Origin: Pseudisothecium myosuroides
Lineage: Eukaryota; Streptophyta; Bryopsida; Hypnales; Lembophyllaceae
Direction of reading: 5' to 3'
Length of the DNA: 64,000 bases
Assembly: GCA_951799445.1 (NCBI GenBank)
Contig: OX637292.1
Span: forward strand, 20,959,296-21,023,295
Under the pieces are notes generated by a model. The model did no database searches and was not told the DNA's origin. It saw only the letters and a list, made by a program, of their open reading frames with translations. Position numbers and translations under genes: made by a program. Of this stretch, positions 25,901 to 37,864 are shown one piece after another; within the stretch, counting starts at the first letter, position 1; every line of letters starts with the position of its first letter.

Positions 25901-27544
25901 TGGGAGAGATGCACATCAGGAAAGAACACTAGGGATGAAGATGTATTTGAAAATATGTGCAGATTATATTTCCATTTTCCTCTCCATTTCTTTGACTCTA
26001 AGGGAGAGGGTCGTTCTTGCAGCCAAGGTTTCGTTCTTCTTCCGTATTTGGAAACTGTGGTTCAAGTACGGGGACCACAGTGTGGGAAGAAACACAAAGA
26101 CACCAACCGTGCAAGAATGTTTTGTTAGTAATCAATGTTACTTGGATGTCCAGCTCTCTTGTCATTTTGTGGTGTTATTAATGAGGTATTTCAGAGATGC
26201 CTTCTCTCACTTGCCGGTTCCATTTCACCTTACCGGATCTGATTCCTGTGAGATCTTTTTTAACAAGGTGGGAGGAATGCAGGGTATGGAGAGAGCGTAC
26301 GATTTTCAAGAACTTATGGGGTGTGCAAATACTGTGAACCAGTTGGCTGCAATTGAATACGGGCCAAATGGATTGCAGTTCGACAGGGCGCATAACAAGC
26401 AGCGCAACATATGGGCTGATTTGCACCCGTTAGAAACTGGACAGGCACCTGCAAATTTGGCGGATTACAGCGCCTTGGCGACAGATGAAGACATTGTGGC
26501 TACGTTGAAGGACGGCTTGAAGGCTGCCCAAACAGTACTGAAGGTTTTAAACATGGCCCCATCCACTTTTGCTTCATCTAAGACTTGGTTTCTGCAACCT
26601 TGGAAGTTGGAGAGTGCAGATCCAAAGCACTGGGCGTACGTGCCGCCTACACGACTGGTCCCTGGTGAAGATGGGGACGCCGAGGTTTTGAGAGAGTGCC
26701 TTAGTGTGCACAACGAGGTAGAGGGTGGCGACTGTGAAGTCTCCAACGAGGACACCGAGTTGAGTGCACAGGATGATGAAATCTCATGTGGACACGAAGA
26801 TCTCAGAGTGGCTGAGGAAGAATGTAGAGATGCAATATCACAAATGTTGGATCAGGCGGAGCCAAGCCAGCCTGGAGCTACCAATTCGAGCACCGCTTCT
26901 CCCAAAGTAGAGCCTGTGGTGGAGTACATGGGTCAAGCAATTTACAAGTCAACTTTGGTGGCCGATTTGAATGGTAATCCGTTTCTATCTAAGGACCGTC
27001 TCACTCGGATCAAGAATAGTGTCTACTTCAACAACGCTGAAGACTACCTGCAAGCTGCAAATTCAACAACAACCTCGTTGCTTGGCTTGGGAACTGATTG
27101 CGGTGTGTTGTTTGTTCAATCTTCCACCCTAAACCAGTCTTCAGCAGTGACAAGTGCACGGCAGAGAAACCGTGGATCTGCTAAAGTAGGAAGCCCAAGT
27201 CCAGTGTCTACTGGGGTGGACGTAGGTACTTGGTGGCTAGGACGTGTACAAAAAATGCGGAGGAAAGTTGGAACTAAGTGGGTTTGTGCAGAAACCCGAT
27301 TGATCTTATGGCTCTTACAGTGGAAGGCAAGAAGGTAGGTTCTGCACCCGCCTTTCAAATAATGCTTAACTGGTTCAAAAATGCACCGGGAAGGAACAAG
27401 TTCAAGTACGATGTTACTAACACCCAATGGATCGACATAGACAGTGTGATTTGCACTGTAGCATTGACATTCAATAGTAGAACTAATATTTATACACTAG
27501 AGGACAACGATAGGGATGTGTTGGATGAGTTTTTATCTAAGTGA
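22964..27544 (+). pseudogene. Multi-zinc-finger transposase-like gene, disrupted
   Basis: Likely transposase of the surrounding element. After ATG 22964 comes a ~75-residue globular start, an acidic region, and three zinc-binding-like modules: CGEC...HLHSTLH (BED/C2H2-like, ~23560-23680), a second Cys/His cluster ending HLHGLVHTKCC (~23990), and CCNC...SHELVAH (~24520-24670). The later half has acidic motifs that could form an RNase H-type DDE triad: AEDETKVKSRISW (~25160), GHASDGDSRRR (~25515), GSDSCEIFF (~26245). The assignment of these as catalytic is inference. An intron starting AG|GTAAGA near 24269 joins the frames. Damage: in-frame stops at 24711 (TGA), 24927 and 24966 (TAA), 25437 (TAG), a frame change near 27285-27300, and a 78-bp MITE at 24133-24210 that adds a stop. 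No intact protein is possible. Confidence 0.75.
24133..24210. mobile_element. 78-bp perfect-palindrome CACTA-type mini-element
   Basis: Two perfectly complementary 36-base arms starting CACTATAACAAAAC surround a six-base loop (GATTTT). TTG flanks both sides (24130-24132, 24211-24213). A terminus beginning CACTA with a 3-bp duplication is the signature of En/Spm (CACTA) elements. Element plus one duplication is 81 bases, so it preserved the frame of the host transposase gene but introduced a stop. It is almost nothing but its two ends. Confidence 0.85.
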
Positions 27545-30069
27545 TACAACCATCTTTCGATGGGCCGTCGGGTGGATCAAAGAAAAGGACCTGCACTTCA
27601 TTGTTTCAGGTATGTTTTGGGCCATAGGTTCGATGACTATACGCAATGTTCTGCGTTCTCTCTTCCTCTCAAACGCAGTAGATATTGAATTCCTCTTCAA
27701 CCGTTGTGGGCTTGTTTTCTAATGACCATTTGTCAAGGAATACCATTCCATAACTTGGGGAGCTATTTGATGCAGCAAGTGAACTGTTCCAATCCTCAGA
27801 ACAGTCTAAACTACTGTTCTGGAAGAGTCACTCCACGGCGCAGTAACAAGAAGACCACTTCGCTTGGAACGACCTCAAAAATACAAGGTGAGCTTTCTTG
27901 GATTGCAGGTTGTGAATGTTGCTTTTCAATTCTGTTGCATTCACAGCGGGACTCCTTGTTTGATTGTCATTTTTGTATCACATAAATTGTTGTGTACTTG
28001 TTTACATTTTTGGTTTTAGTACGAGCTGTCTATGTTTAGATTTTTGGTTTTAGTACGAGCTGGCTTTGTAGTTTCCTTTGCACAAAAGTCTGAAACTTGT
28101 TGATCTTGTTCTAGTATGTAGATTGAGAAGCAAGGTGCACATTTCAATAGTATTACAATCTCTGAAGCACTATGAAGAGAAGTTGGTGTCCAGATACTAG
28201 TTGTGCTGCAAGCGGAGTTTCAGTTTGAAGTATGTTGAGTATGGGACTGTGAGAACAAGTACGATGTAGAGAATGCTTCTTTCAACATTTGTAGTCTCAA
28301 AATTTGCACAGTTCCAGTGCTTTGGTTTCACGAGGGTTCTTTTTCGGTGTTTTGACTCTACGAAATGTCATCTCTTCATTCTACAATTTGCTCGGGTGCT
28401 TTGTAATAATTTAATTTAATTTAATTTTTGCGGACATTGGTCTACAATTTCAGCAAACGTAGGAAATGGTGCAAGTGTGGTCAATTAAATTCTTTACTGA
28501 TTCAGTTGTAGAATATTTCAATTTCAGGTCGTAGGTCTAAATCTGAATTCAAGAGCTCTGGCAAAAAAGAACCATCTGCTATGTTAGAAGTTACGTAGGC
28601 TAAACGGTGAATGTGATGGTATTGCTTTACCAATCAGTTTGTGCTAATTTACCTGTGCAGCTTCGGTATTTTGAGCTTGGTGAAAATGGTGGTGTATAGA
28701 TCAGGCTGCATGATTACTCAAGCGTAATTGCTATTCAATCAAATAGGTATGTTTGTGTTGTTCAACTTTATTTCCCCGTAGGTTTTAGTATTTAAATTCT
28801 TGTTGTTCATCACATGTCTTTGAACTGCAGTTCACGCAAGTATTGAAATTAGCGTGGCTGCTGGTAGGTATATACACCTACCCTAAAACCATAAACCCTT
28901 AATTTTTGCTCAGCTGCATCATCCATTTAGATTCTTTGATTTAGGAATTTGAACTTCATTCTCACTGTAATCCATTCAGTAATTTTTTGAATGTCTGCAT
29001 GTCACTGCCCTGTTATGTCAAGTGTCATATATAATTTGACTGAGTTGAGTTTTTGTGTCCAGAATCCCAATGCGATTTTGTGGAATGAAAATCACCCAAA
29101 TTTGACAGGCAAAGTCTTGTCTTGGCTGCAAATTTGGCAGCGGGAGTTGATGGGCATTGGCCTTTGCAGTCATTCCACAGATCTCAAAATCTTTGCCCGA
29201 GTAGGGTTTTCAATGTTGGTACTCAACGGGTCGTTTCCAGGCATGCGCGAGCAGGGAAGAATGGGTTTTTTTGGGCATTGCGGGTCTACTTCTGGGCTCT
29301 TAATTTTGTGGGTGATGCTGCGGAGGGTGCGCATTTTGCCAAGGCAGCTTTGTGATTCTTCTGAAGCCCAAATTCTGTAAGAGTGTGTCGCTATTCACCT
29401 AAACCCTCGAGAATTGATCGCGCAGCCTTTGTGGTCTGTATTTTCTGGCGCAATAGTTGGATTCAGTTGTTTTCGCTGGTGTTGTTCAATTTCTTCATTC
29501 CAGGTCGTATTTGCTTGCGGACTTACTACTCGGCGTCACAAATTGTTGGGTGTAGGCGCGCGTGGTTGGATTCCGAGGTTGGTGGCAAAAATATCCTAGC
29601 GTGTCCGCATTCTGTCGGGGCCTTCGATACATCGCTGCGCTTTCATCACCGCGGCCCTCAGGTATGGTCGTCTTTGAAACCCGTCGACGTTTCTATTTTG
29701 TTCCGTTTCTCTCCGTGGTTTTGAAATTTCCCCAGCTCGCTAGTTTCCTGTTTTGGGTTTTCAGCCGCGCACCTCTTTACTTGCAGACGTTGGGGCAAAA
29801 CTTGTCACCCCGTGATTTGTGCTTCGCAAGGTTTCGTTTTTGGGCGCCTTCATTTCACGCTAGACCCTGCAGGTATGTTAATTTACCTTCACTGTTTTGC
29901 TTGAGTGCTGCTGTGGTCTCGCAGTGAGCAAGTTGGCAGCTTAATTTCTCGTGCTATACGTTTCTAGTTGGTTCTGTGTTTGAAAATTGAACATGTTTGT
30001 TTTCCAGCTCTCGTGCCTTGTTTTCAATGAGTGCGTTGTTAGTTCAGGTTTACAGTGGACGTCCATTCC
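27545..30069 (+). other. Inner part of the 9.25-kb transposon, mostly non-coding
   Basis: Between the transposase remnant and the F-box-like ORF there is no convincing long coding frame. There is a (TTTAA)n run near 28410-28425. From about 29100 the base composition becomes less AT-rich and several AG|GTATG-like donors occur (for example near 29870), so this may be the spliced 5' leader of the downstream ORF. That reading is inference. Confidence 0.35.
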
Positions 30070-30582
30070 ATGGAGAGCGTGGATGCTGCTGGGATTCTCC
30101 GTGACTGTATGCTCCCCCTGCTTGACTCCTTCCCTGAGGATGCTTGGGTGCGCGCATTTCTAAATGAAGAGTTTGAATTGGCTCTACTACCACGCCTCGC
30201 CGCCACCTGCAAGGAATGGAGGGACGTTATCTTTGCCAACACGCAGTACTCCGCCCTCCGCGTTGCAATAGCTGATTTTGTGGAGTTGCACCCTCGTGGA
30301 CTGTCTCATGCAGGCTCACGCTCACGCAAGAATGAGGTGGCTATCCTTTTTGCCAAGTATGAGCGTGCGGCTCATTTCCTTTCTCGCTCGTGGTCCTTGC
30401 AGGTCGATGTAAGTGACCGATTGCAAACGGCAGCACTGGCGGATTTGTCAATCCCTGAATTGCAAACACTCCTGAGCAAGCTGCAGGAAGGGTGGGGTGC
30501 GACAGAACTGAAGGTTGTTGCAGGAGCAGAGCTTCAGCCCTTAATGCGTCATTGGATCACGCCAACACAACGAACAATGTGA
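30070..30582 (+). CDS. F-box-like protein ORF inside the transposon
   Basis: An uninterrupted 170-codon frame from ATG 30070 to TGA. Near residues 15-60 the pattern FPEDAW...LPRLAATCKEWRDVI resembles an F-box (LP.D....L.....L.R.A..CK.WR.LI); F-box proteins bind SKP1 in SCF ubiquitin ligases. The rest is helical-looking with no known substrate-binding repeats. It is intact although the transposase next to it has four stops, which hints that it was captured later, is still selected, or is simply short. It might instead be a second transposon protein unrelated to F-boxes. Confidence 0.5.
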   Translation: MESVDAAGILRDCMLPLLDSFPEDAWVRAFLNEEFELALLPRLAATCKEWRDVIFANTQYSALRVAIADFVELHPRGLSHAGSRSRKNEVAILFAKYERAAHFLSRSWSLQVDVSDRLQTAALADLSIPELQTLLSKLQEGWGATELKVVAGAELQPLMRHWITPTQRTM

Positions 30583-31190
30583 TGCTGGTATTGTAGCAAA
30601 GGCACGTTTTTTCCTTTAGCTGAAGCAGTACCGCTCTTTATTTGAATCTTGTATTTCTGGCGTTCCGAGTGAAGTTGCAGCAAGCTTTCCTTAACCATCT
30701 TGTTTGAATGCTGCTGCTGTTTTTATTGTACATGTGCTAATGCTTGGTTCTTGTGTTTGCTGCGCAGTTGGTGGGTTCACGGACTTTTTTCTAGAGATTG
30801 TGTTACGATTTTTCTATGGCATATACAGAAACACTTCCATTTTTTGAATTTTTGTAACCATAGTTTTGTGAAAGTTATGGTTGTGCACGGACCGGTTAGA
30901 ACTTAGAACATTACCATTTCTTTTGACGCCATAACTTCCTCAAAACTCCGTTTGCACATTTCAGATTCAAATTGTGTTTATAAATACATTATATGCAATT
31001 GATTCTGCATTCATAATCACTGGTAATGTCTTGTTTGTCTTCCTTTGAGTTTCAGTCATGCATGTGGATGTTATTACATGTGGATGCAGCCTAAGGCAAT
31101 GTGTTTAAGGAATATCACTAGAATTTCTTCACGAAGTGCTTTAATACCAAGCAGTGAGTAGGTTTAACAAAATTTGGAGTATCCCAAAAT

Positions 31191-31420
31191 ATTCAGTGAC
31201 CTCAGAAGTAGGTAGTGCACAAAAAAATGGAGTCCAAAAAAATATAAAGTTTAAGACAAAAATGTATTCAGTAACACTCAGAAGTAGGTAGTGCCAAAAA
31301 AATATGGAGTCCAAAAAAATATAAAGTTTAAGACAAAAACGTATTCAGTAACACTTAGAAGTAGGTAGTGCAAAAAAATTATGGAGTCCAAAAAAATTTA
31401 AAGTTTAAGAGCAAAATGCA
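31191..31420. repeat. Three ~76-bp tandem repeats next to the transposon right end
   Basis: Units begin near 31191, 31266 and 31343 with ATTCAGT.AC and share AGAAGTAGGTAGTGC, TATGGAGTCCAAAAAAAT and AAAGTTTAAGA. They lie ~215 bases inside the right terminus. Subterminal repeats often serve as transposase binding sites; that role is inferred from position. Confidence 0.8.
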
Positions 31421-31642
31421 GTGGAAAAAAATTGGTAAAGTAAAATAGCATACTAGAAATTCATGGCAATTGGAAATTAAAATTAATGAATGCCCCCTAA
31501 ATAATGCACCAAATTAGAAAATTATATAATGATAGAGTGCAAAATAATCTACAAACGAAAAATAATACCCCCTCTTTAATTACCCGGTTACCGCACATGT
31601 ATGCTTATTTTTTTCGAGGACTGCACCCCCCGAGCTCACAAT

Positions 31643-32224
31643 TAAGATAGAATAATTAGTACAATATAGATGTAGTAGTTTGGAAAATTAGCAAAGACTA
31701 AAAAAGGCATTTTGACCAAAAAAATATAGATCGGAGGAATTAGCAAAAGAAAGTACCGTAGTTGAGAAATTTGAGCAATTAGGTGAAAGCCAATTGATGA
31801 GAATGTCACATGATTAATTGGAAAATGGTGTAGTTAGAAATGAGAATTAGCAAGTGAATTTTATCTCTCCACCAATTCGACTTTGAACATTCAATAACCG
31901 TTTAGACTTAGTGGATTGAGACTCAATGAGAACAAATTGCCCCTAACAAACAATTGACAATTGTTTAGAGTTAATTTTAAAGTGTGTGTAATGAAGGACC
32001 AGGAATCAAAGTTTGAGAAAAAAAATCAAGACAAAATTCCTTGAAGCATCCAAACCGGGTTGTGATGGAGTTTGGTGTTGTGTTTTTTTTGTACTATTTT
32101 TTATTAAGCCTTCCTTTGACACCCCTCATACAAGTTGGGGTTCACTTTATGATTACAATTAATTCATCTATGTTGGTATGTATGGGCAAGACATTCCAAC
32201 CTGCCAGGCTCATGAATGGATAGC
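31643..32224. other. AT-rich spacer, no gene seen
   Basis: Sequence flanking the 9.25-kb insertion on the right; no gene or bounded repeat recognised. Confidence 0.35.
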
Positions 32225-32228
32225 TTAA

Positions 32229-33165
32229 CCCCTAAAGGCCCAAGGCCTTTTTTCTGCCAAAAAAACATCAAAACTGCCATTTCTATAGCAAGGAGTAAAA
32301 AAAAATGAAAATGTTTTTTTTTCCACATCTAACCGTAGGATCTTACACCTAACTAGTATGAGAATGTGTGGAAAAAATTTCAGAATTTTGACCGCTCAGA
32401 TTGCAAGATATCTGCATTTAAAGTGGAAAAGACAAGTATTTCAGCACATTGCGGGACTAGATTTTTTGACTTTAAACATTTTGCACTTAAAATTTTTGCA
32501 CTATAATAGAGTTTTGTGCTTCAAATCTTTATAGTGGAGAATTGAGTTGAGATTCTAGGGGGAAAAAAATATTCAAAAAAACTTAATTATCATTCCTAAA
32601 AAATTTATTAAGTAGAAGTAGGTACGAGATAGAAGGAAAATCTAAAACATTAATATATTTTAGATGGAATTAAAATACACTAATCCCAATGGTGAGATTG
32701 TTCTAGCAAGTAAACTAAACCATGAGCATTTTTTTTTTTCTTAAATTGCAAAAATAGCATTTAGAAATGAATCCTACAAGTAGTATTTCTTTCAAGAAGA
32801 TGCTCTAACTGCCCAAAAAACAAGAATGTCCATAACTTTCTCATAACAAATCCAAATGAAATGAATCAAAGCTTTCTAGATAGACAAAAATATAATCTAC
32901 AAGAAAAAAAATATTAAAAAAATCATATCAAATTTTTGCCAAATTTTTCTTGCTGCCCAGACTCCCCAGTTACAAAAAAAAGTAACATATTTGGCCATAA
33001 CTTTTGACTCCTATTTCCAAATGTGCTGAAATTTAGTGCATATGAAAGATATTCCTCGCGCCCACCTTCTACTAAAATTTCAGCTTAAAATATGGAAATC
33101 TCTAGTCACACGGACTTGCCCAAAATTTCTATACGGCCAAAAAACGCAGTCTGGTCCTTTAGGGG
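32229..33165. mobile_element. TTAA-flanked non-autonomous element, copy B (reference copy)
   Basis: The best preserved short member: starts CCCCTAAAGGCCCAAGGCC, ends GGTCCTTTAGGGG, with TTAA on both sides (32225-32228, 33166-33169). 937 bp, AT-rich, no coding frame. Shares ordered blocks with copies A, C and D. TTAA duplication suggests piggyBac-, Kolobok- or Sola3-type mobilisation. Confidence 0.75.
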
Positions 33166-33169
33166 TTAA

Positions 33170-34005
33170 AATAAACCAACCCATCACCATTCACTACCCA
33201 ATTTTGTTTGTTCAAACATCCAAATTTGTCCCAAAAATATCCAAATTTGTTCAAAATTCTAAAAAAAGCAGTGCTTTAATGCCAAAATGGGACAATATAT
33301 CAATGGTTGATTGGTGAGTACCTAAGTGCCATTAGATACATGAAAAGGTGGTTATGGGTTGTTAATGGGACGTTCAAGACTCCACTCTATGGGCGGTTTT
33401 ATAATTATAGGGCAAACCACTTCAGAATTCACAGAAATTACAATTTCAATCGAAAAATTATAATTTCACTTGGTTTTGATCCGTGAAACAAACGCACACC
33501 TCTGGAAAATACATGCCCCTCTTGGTATCGTCCTCAGTATATTCAGATTGCAAATCAGGGTGGTAATAGGCTCAGGTCAATGGTCGCAATTCCCAAGTTT
33601 GCAACTTAGCTGCAAATTTGGGACTCCGTGCGTTCTCTCCACCACCAGAAACCCACACTCTTGGTCCACTGGTTCCACAATCATACTCACAGTCCGACTT
33701 TCTTCCCCACGATGCTATCAAATCTCAGTCAATCCATGTGTTTCAAGAAGAAAAAATTAAAAAAATTAAAAAAATCTCAGTCAACACCAAGATAACTGAT
33801 TGCAAAAATCAGTTTTTGTACAGTGACTGCTAGTGTACCCAAATTTACATTTTCTTTCTTCCTATGTACTGTTTGGTCCATGCTAACTGAAGGTACAAGA
33901 CCCCTCTTTGTTTGTGTCACCATGCAACTATGTAGCAATAATGTATTGTACAGTACAATTCAAACTTCCAAATGCACTATCTAGCTGAGAACTTATGTAC
34001 ATGAG
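33170..34005. other. Spacer, no gene seen
   Basis: Short frames on the plus strand between 33036 and 33833 overlap in different phases and show no family features. Nothing else recognised. Confidence 0.35.
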
Positions 34006-34565
34006 GTGGGCACCCTCAAAACCGCCACTGTTGCTACTGTTTCTAGGTACTATTATTAGGCATCAGATTTTCATTGATTTTATTCTTGGCAAGTGAAAGG
34101 AGGTTCTAACGCACCAGAGAACGCAACATTTGGATATCATATGTAAAAGTTATGAAGGAACAAATAGAGTTTCTGAAATTGGTTCTTCCACATAGGTACA
34201 TAATTGATTTTGGAGACGTACACAAAGTGCAAATGGCGGCTTCTAGTCAGTGGCGCATTTGGAGGTGCCTACCTTACATAAAGTGGGCACCCTCAAAACC
34301 ACCTATTTATTGCTATCTTTCACCTAGTTATTATTATTAATAGACTCATCAAATTTTCATTGATTTTCTTGTTGGCAAGTGAAAGGAGGTTCTAACACAC
34401 CAAGAATGCAATATTTGGATATCATTGTCAAGGATCGCACTTTTTATGGATAGAGTTTCTAAAATCGTTTCTTCCACGTAGATACAAATTGATTTTGGAT
34501 GTGTAAATAGGGTGATGATGGTGGTTTTCAGTCAATGATGTATTGGAAGGTGGTCAAAATGTGAC
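34006..34565. repeat. Tandem duplication of a ~277-bp unit
   Basis: Two diverged copies (34006-34282 and 34283-34565) share GTGGGCACCCTCAAAACC, TTTTCATTGATTTT, GGCAAGTGAAAGGAGGTTCT, TTTGGATATCAT and TTCTTCCAC.TAG in the same order. No coding function seen. Confidence 0.75.
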
Positions 34566-34907
34566 ACAAATAGTCACATTCTATAAATAGGTTTCTTACC
34601 TTACACATTTCATAAGTGTTTTGTTTTAATGAACAAAGTACTCCTTTGCAAAACCTCGTTCTAAGCACAATAAAAAATTTTAATATTTATTCTTTTTGTG
34701 CATTTGGTAGCTAAATCTCTTAGCCAAGTTGTTGAAGTATATCTTCTTAAAAAATTTAAGTGAAAACTCCCATCCAATTTCAAGATTATTATAATGATAA
34801 ACCACTTCACTCGTAAAGGGACAGATCCACTATAAACTATGATCAAACGTCATGTTTGCCCGGAGAGGTCACTTAGTGCACATATTAGAAACCACATGAG
34901 ATCTAAG

Positions 34908-35146
34908 ACATTAGAAGAGATTTGACGCCTCCAGAGGGCTGTTTCAGGGTTGTTCCCCTTCCCTATTCCCATATTCTGAATTTAAATTCTGAAATTTGAA
35001 TTCCTATGTTGTCAAAAAAAATTTCTTCAAAAAATTTAAAAAATAAAAAATAAAAATCCAAAAGTGAAAGATTTTTTTTTTAATAAAAAAATAAAAAAAT
35101 AAAACATAACACACATACACACATACACACACACACACACACACAC

Positions 35147-35218
<72 letters not shown>

Positions 35219-35337
35219 CAAAAAAATTAACGTGGCACTCTCTTGACCACGTCAGATTGCACATGTGGTAGAGTTCCCAGGCTGGGAATGCCTTGGGAAC
35301 TCACAGTCTTCTAGAGGCCTCAAATCTCTTCTAATGT
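34908..35337. mobile_element. TIR element with internal CA/TA microsatellite
   Basis: The ends are inverted repeats: ACATTAGAAGAGATTTGACG on the left, and on the right its reverse complement with one difference, extending into GGCCTC.AGA. The part at 35230-35310 (GACCACGTCAGA, GTGGTAG, TTCCCAG) matches, inverted, the element at about 58950-59215. A clear target duplication was not found. Confidence 0.6.
35105..35216. repeat. Compound (CA)n(TA)n microsatellite
   Basis: About 40 bases of CA/TACA repeats run directly into about 65 bases of pure TA. The frames it opens are artefacts. It lies within the TIR element at 34908-35337. Confidence 0.95.
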
Positions 35338-35948
35338 AGGATACTCTATATTTATTGTACCTAAAATTTTAAAAATAAAATATCTAATATAGAATGTGTA
35401 GAATTACATGTAGAGTATTATAACTAATATAGGGTTATGTTTAATACCATGTATTAGATTTTACGTAGAAAAAATATAGGGGGGCAATAATATGTGGGGA
35501 AAAACAATTTTGTATAGTGGATATTTAATGTCTTTAAAGAAGAGATGGATGAAAATTGATACATTATTTATCCCAAGTTATCCATGAACCTTGGATGAGG
35601 GGCTCTAGTGGCCTTGAGAGTTATCTGTAAAGTCCTTTGAAGTCTCTTAGAATTTAAAGAATCTATCATAAATTTTGCTTTAATATACTCTTATTTGTTC
35701 ATTCCAAATAGTAGAAAGGTATAAAAGAGCTTGGTGGTCTATCATTATTAGATGTGTAAGAGCTTGGTGGTTTATGCTTGTTTATTATATTGTAATGCAA
35801 TGTCATTTTTTCTTTGCCAAGTACTTGCACTCATTGTATTCATTAGAATATATTGTAGATGATTAGCAGTAAGTTGTTTGACACAATTAGAGAATTTAGA
35901 GTGCATTGTTTACAGTCTGTGAATGTATTTGTTTGGCTATAGTACATT

Positions 35949-36191
35949 AGAGTTATTCGTAAAGTCCCCCCCAGTTTAGAGGGGACTTTTTCCAGCAAAT
36001 TTCCTCTGACGGATGATCTCGCAGGCGACCACTAAACCGCAGGCAAAGTCTAGACCAAACTTCTTTTTGGTCGACTTGGGTGCTTAAGAAAGTTTGATAC
36101 CCACTTTTGTATTGACTTTTTGCCCAAAACCTGCTTTTTCACAAAACTGCGAGGTTTAAACCCCGGTTTTGGGTACTTTACGAATAACTCT
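35949..36191. mobile_element. 243-bp MITE with ATT duplication
   Basis: Ends AGAGTTATTCGTAAAGT and its exact inverse at the right, flanked by ATT on each side (35946-35948, 36192-36194). A similar terminal sequence (GAGAGTTATCTGTAAAGTCC) occurs alone near 35617-35636. The superfamily is uncertain; a 3-bp duplication fits CACTA or PIF/Harbinger relatives. Confidence 0.7.
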
Positions 36192-36194
36192 ATT

Positions 36195-37012
36195 GTCCAA
36201 ACATATTGTACTTTAGTTTTTAGTAACCATAAAAAAATGGTTTGATAAAGAAGGGACAAAAAAAATAAAGAAGAAAAAGATAAAAAACAGTAATAGGAAA
36301 AAAATCTTACAACATCTATTAATTCTAATTTTTAAATTTAATAGAGGGGCCAAAAAATTGAACTCAAATGTGTATTATAAATAATATAGGGTGCTATATT
36401 AAATGACAATTTACAATTTTTTGTAACAATAAGACATATTAAATTATAAAATATTAGATAAATAGACCCCCACAAAATATTCCCTGATCTCTCGTACATA
36501 TTAAACCTCTAGGCTAGTGACTCCTCTGTGTATGATTGAGCTCAACTTTACCTTTTAAATTGTGTTCAAGTAATAGTCTTATATTTTTGTTACGCAACAC
36601 TATGAATTTTGTCTATGACCATAAAAAATTCCAATCAATTTAACATTATTTCAAGAAGTATAGGTAATAATGGTGATTAGTGCAAAAATTTCTCAATTAA
36701 TTAGGATTATATTGTACAACCAAAATTCCCTTGGCGATAATCTTTAAGTTATATTTTTCTATCAAGCTAAATTTATCCTATTAGATAATTGATATATAGA
36801 GGTTTAATATTTCTCTCTAATAAAAAACATATTTTCTACCGATGTTGATATTTTCACAAATTTTGATAAAAATCAAATAATTAAGAATTTTCCAAAGTTA
36901 AAGGTGGACTTAAGGTAATATGAATTAAAATATATATAGGAATTATTTGGGATTTTTTCCATAAATGAAGGATAGAATGAAAAATATAATTGTATAAATT
37001 AATTTTAAAATC

Positions 37013-37064
<52 letters not shown>

Positions 37065-37864
37065 AATGAATAGTTTGTAATTTGGATTCTAACAATTGAA
37101 GCTTTGAATTTGGATTTTTCAAAATCTTGAAATGGAGTAAATCCAAAAGTTGTCAAGCTTTGTTTTTCTTTGTTTAAATCAAATATCAAAAATGGATATT
37201 TTCAAAATTACATTAAAGATTGACCAAGGAGCATCCATTTCTAGGAAACACGGACCTTTCAGGATTCAAGATCAAATATTTAAATTTTGAACAATAGATA
37301 AACGCAAATGCATCTCAAGCACACAAAATTCTGAATTTTTCATCCATTTTTTATAGATTCTTATATTAGTTTGTTAATACTTGTACGGTATAGATATTTA
37401 GGGCTTTGTTTTTCAAATATTTTATAACTCAAAAGGTACTGGTATATTTCCCCTCAAATTTTATTTTTTTTAAATTCAAAAAATGACTTAAATAAATAAG
37501 TAACAATGGTGACTAAAAGTCTTAAGAATCATTGTAATTAAAGCTTAAATTTTTTAATTTAAATAAAAAAATCATGTGAGAATAACAAATATTCAATCTA
37601 AAATTAATTTTAGAAAAAAGTTTGAATTTTTTGCTTAAAAGTTCATTGATAAATATTAGCTAGCATTGTAGTAGATCCAACTATAGGAATATGATCTATA
37701 GATCATGTTTTACAGCTGTCTTTAGTTTGAAAGTCTTCATTAAACTGTTCTTCTAAGTTGCATTCTGTACATTTTCAAAATTTTAGAAATCCGGACAGTG
37801 CTTTGGTCCTCAAGGGATTAAACACTAAGCAATCAGGTTTTGGTAAACCATACAAATGGCATAA
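36195..37864. other. AT-rich spacer with a (TA)n microsatellite at 37015-37058
   Basis: No gene recognised. A pure TA run of about 44 bases lies at 37015-37058. Near 37795-37824 the sequence GTGCTTTGGTCCTCAAGGGATTAA looks like the right terminus of another TTAA-family copy, but its left end was not found. Confidence 0.4.

Larger units (their letters stand above)
22386..31634 (+). mobile_element. 9.25-kb DNA transposon with CTCGGGGGGTGCAGT ends and 8-bp target duplication
   Basis: The left end CTCGGGGGGTGCAGT (22386-22400) is exactly inverted at the right end (31620-31634). The eight bases outside each end are identical, CTCACAAT (22378-22385 and 31635-31642), so this is one insertion with intact borders. 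Inside are a broken transposase-like gene (22964-27544), an F-box-like ORF (30070-30582) on the same strand, and three ~76-bp subterminal tandem repeats (31191-31420). An 8-bp duplication occurs in hAT, P, KDZ/Zisupton and Novosib-type elements, among others. The protein does not show the hAT C-terminal signature, so superfamily is left open. A short element with the same terminal core lies at 42097-42678. Confidence 0.85.

Noticed and set aside
35004..35264. Two minus-strand frames encoding Ile-Tyr repeats
   Set aside because: They are translations of the (TA)n/(CA)n microsatellite.
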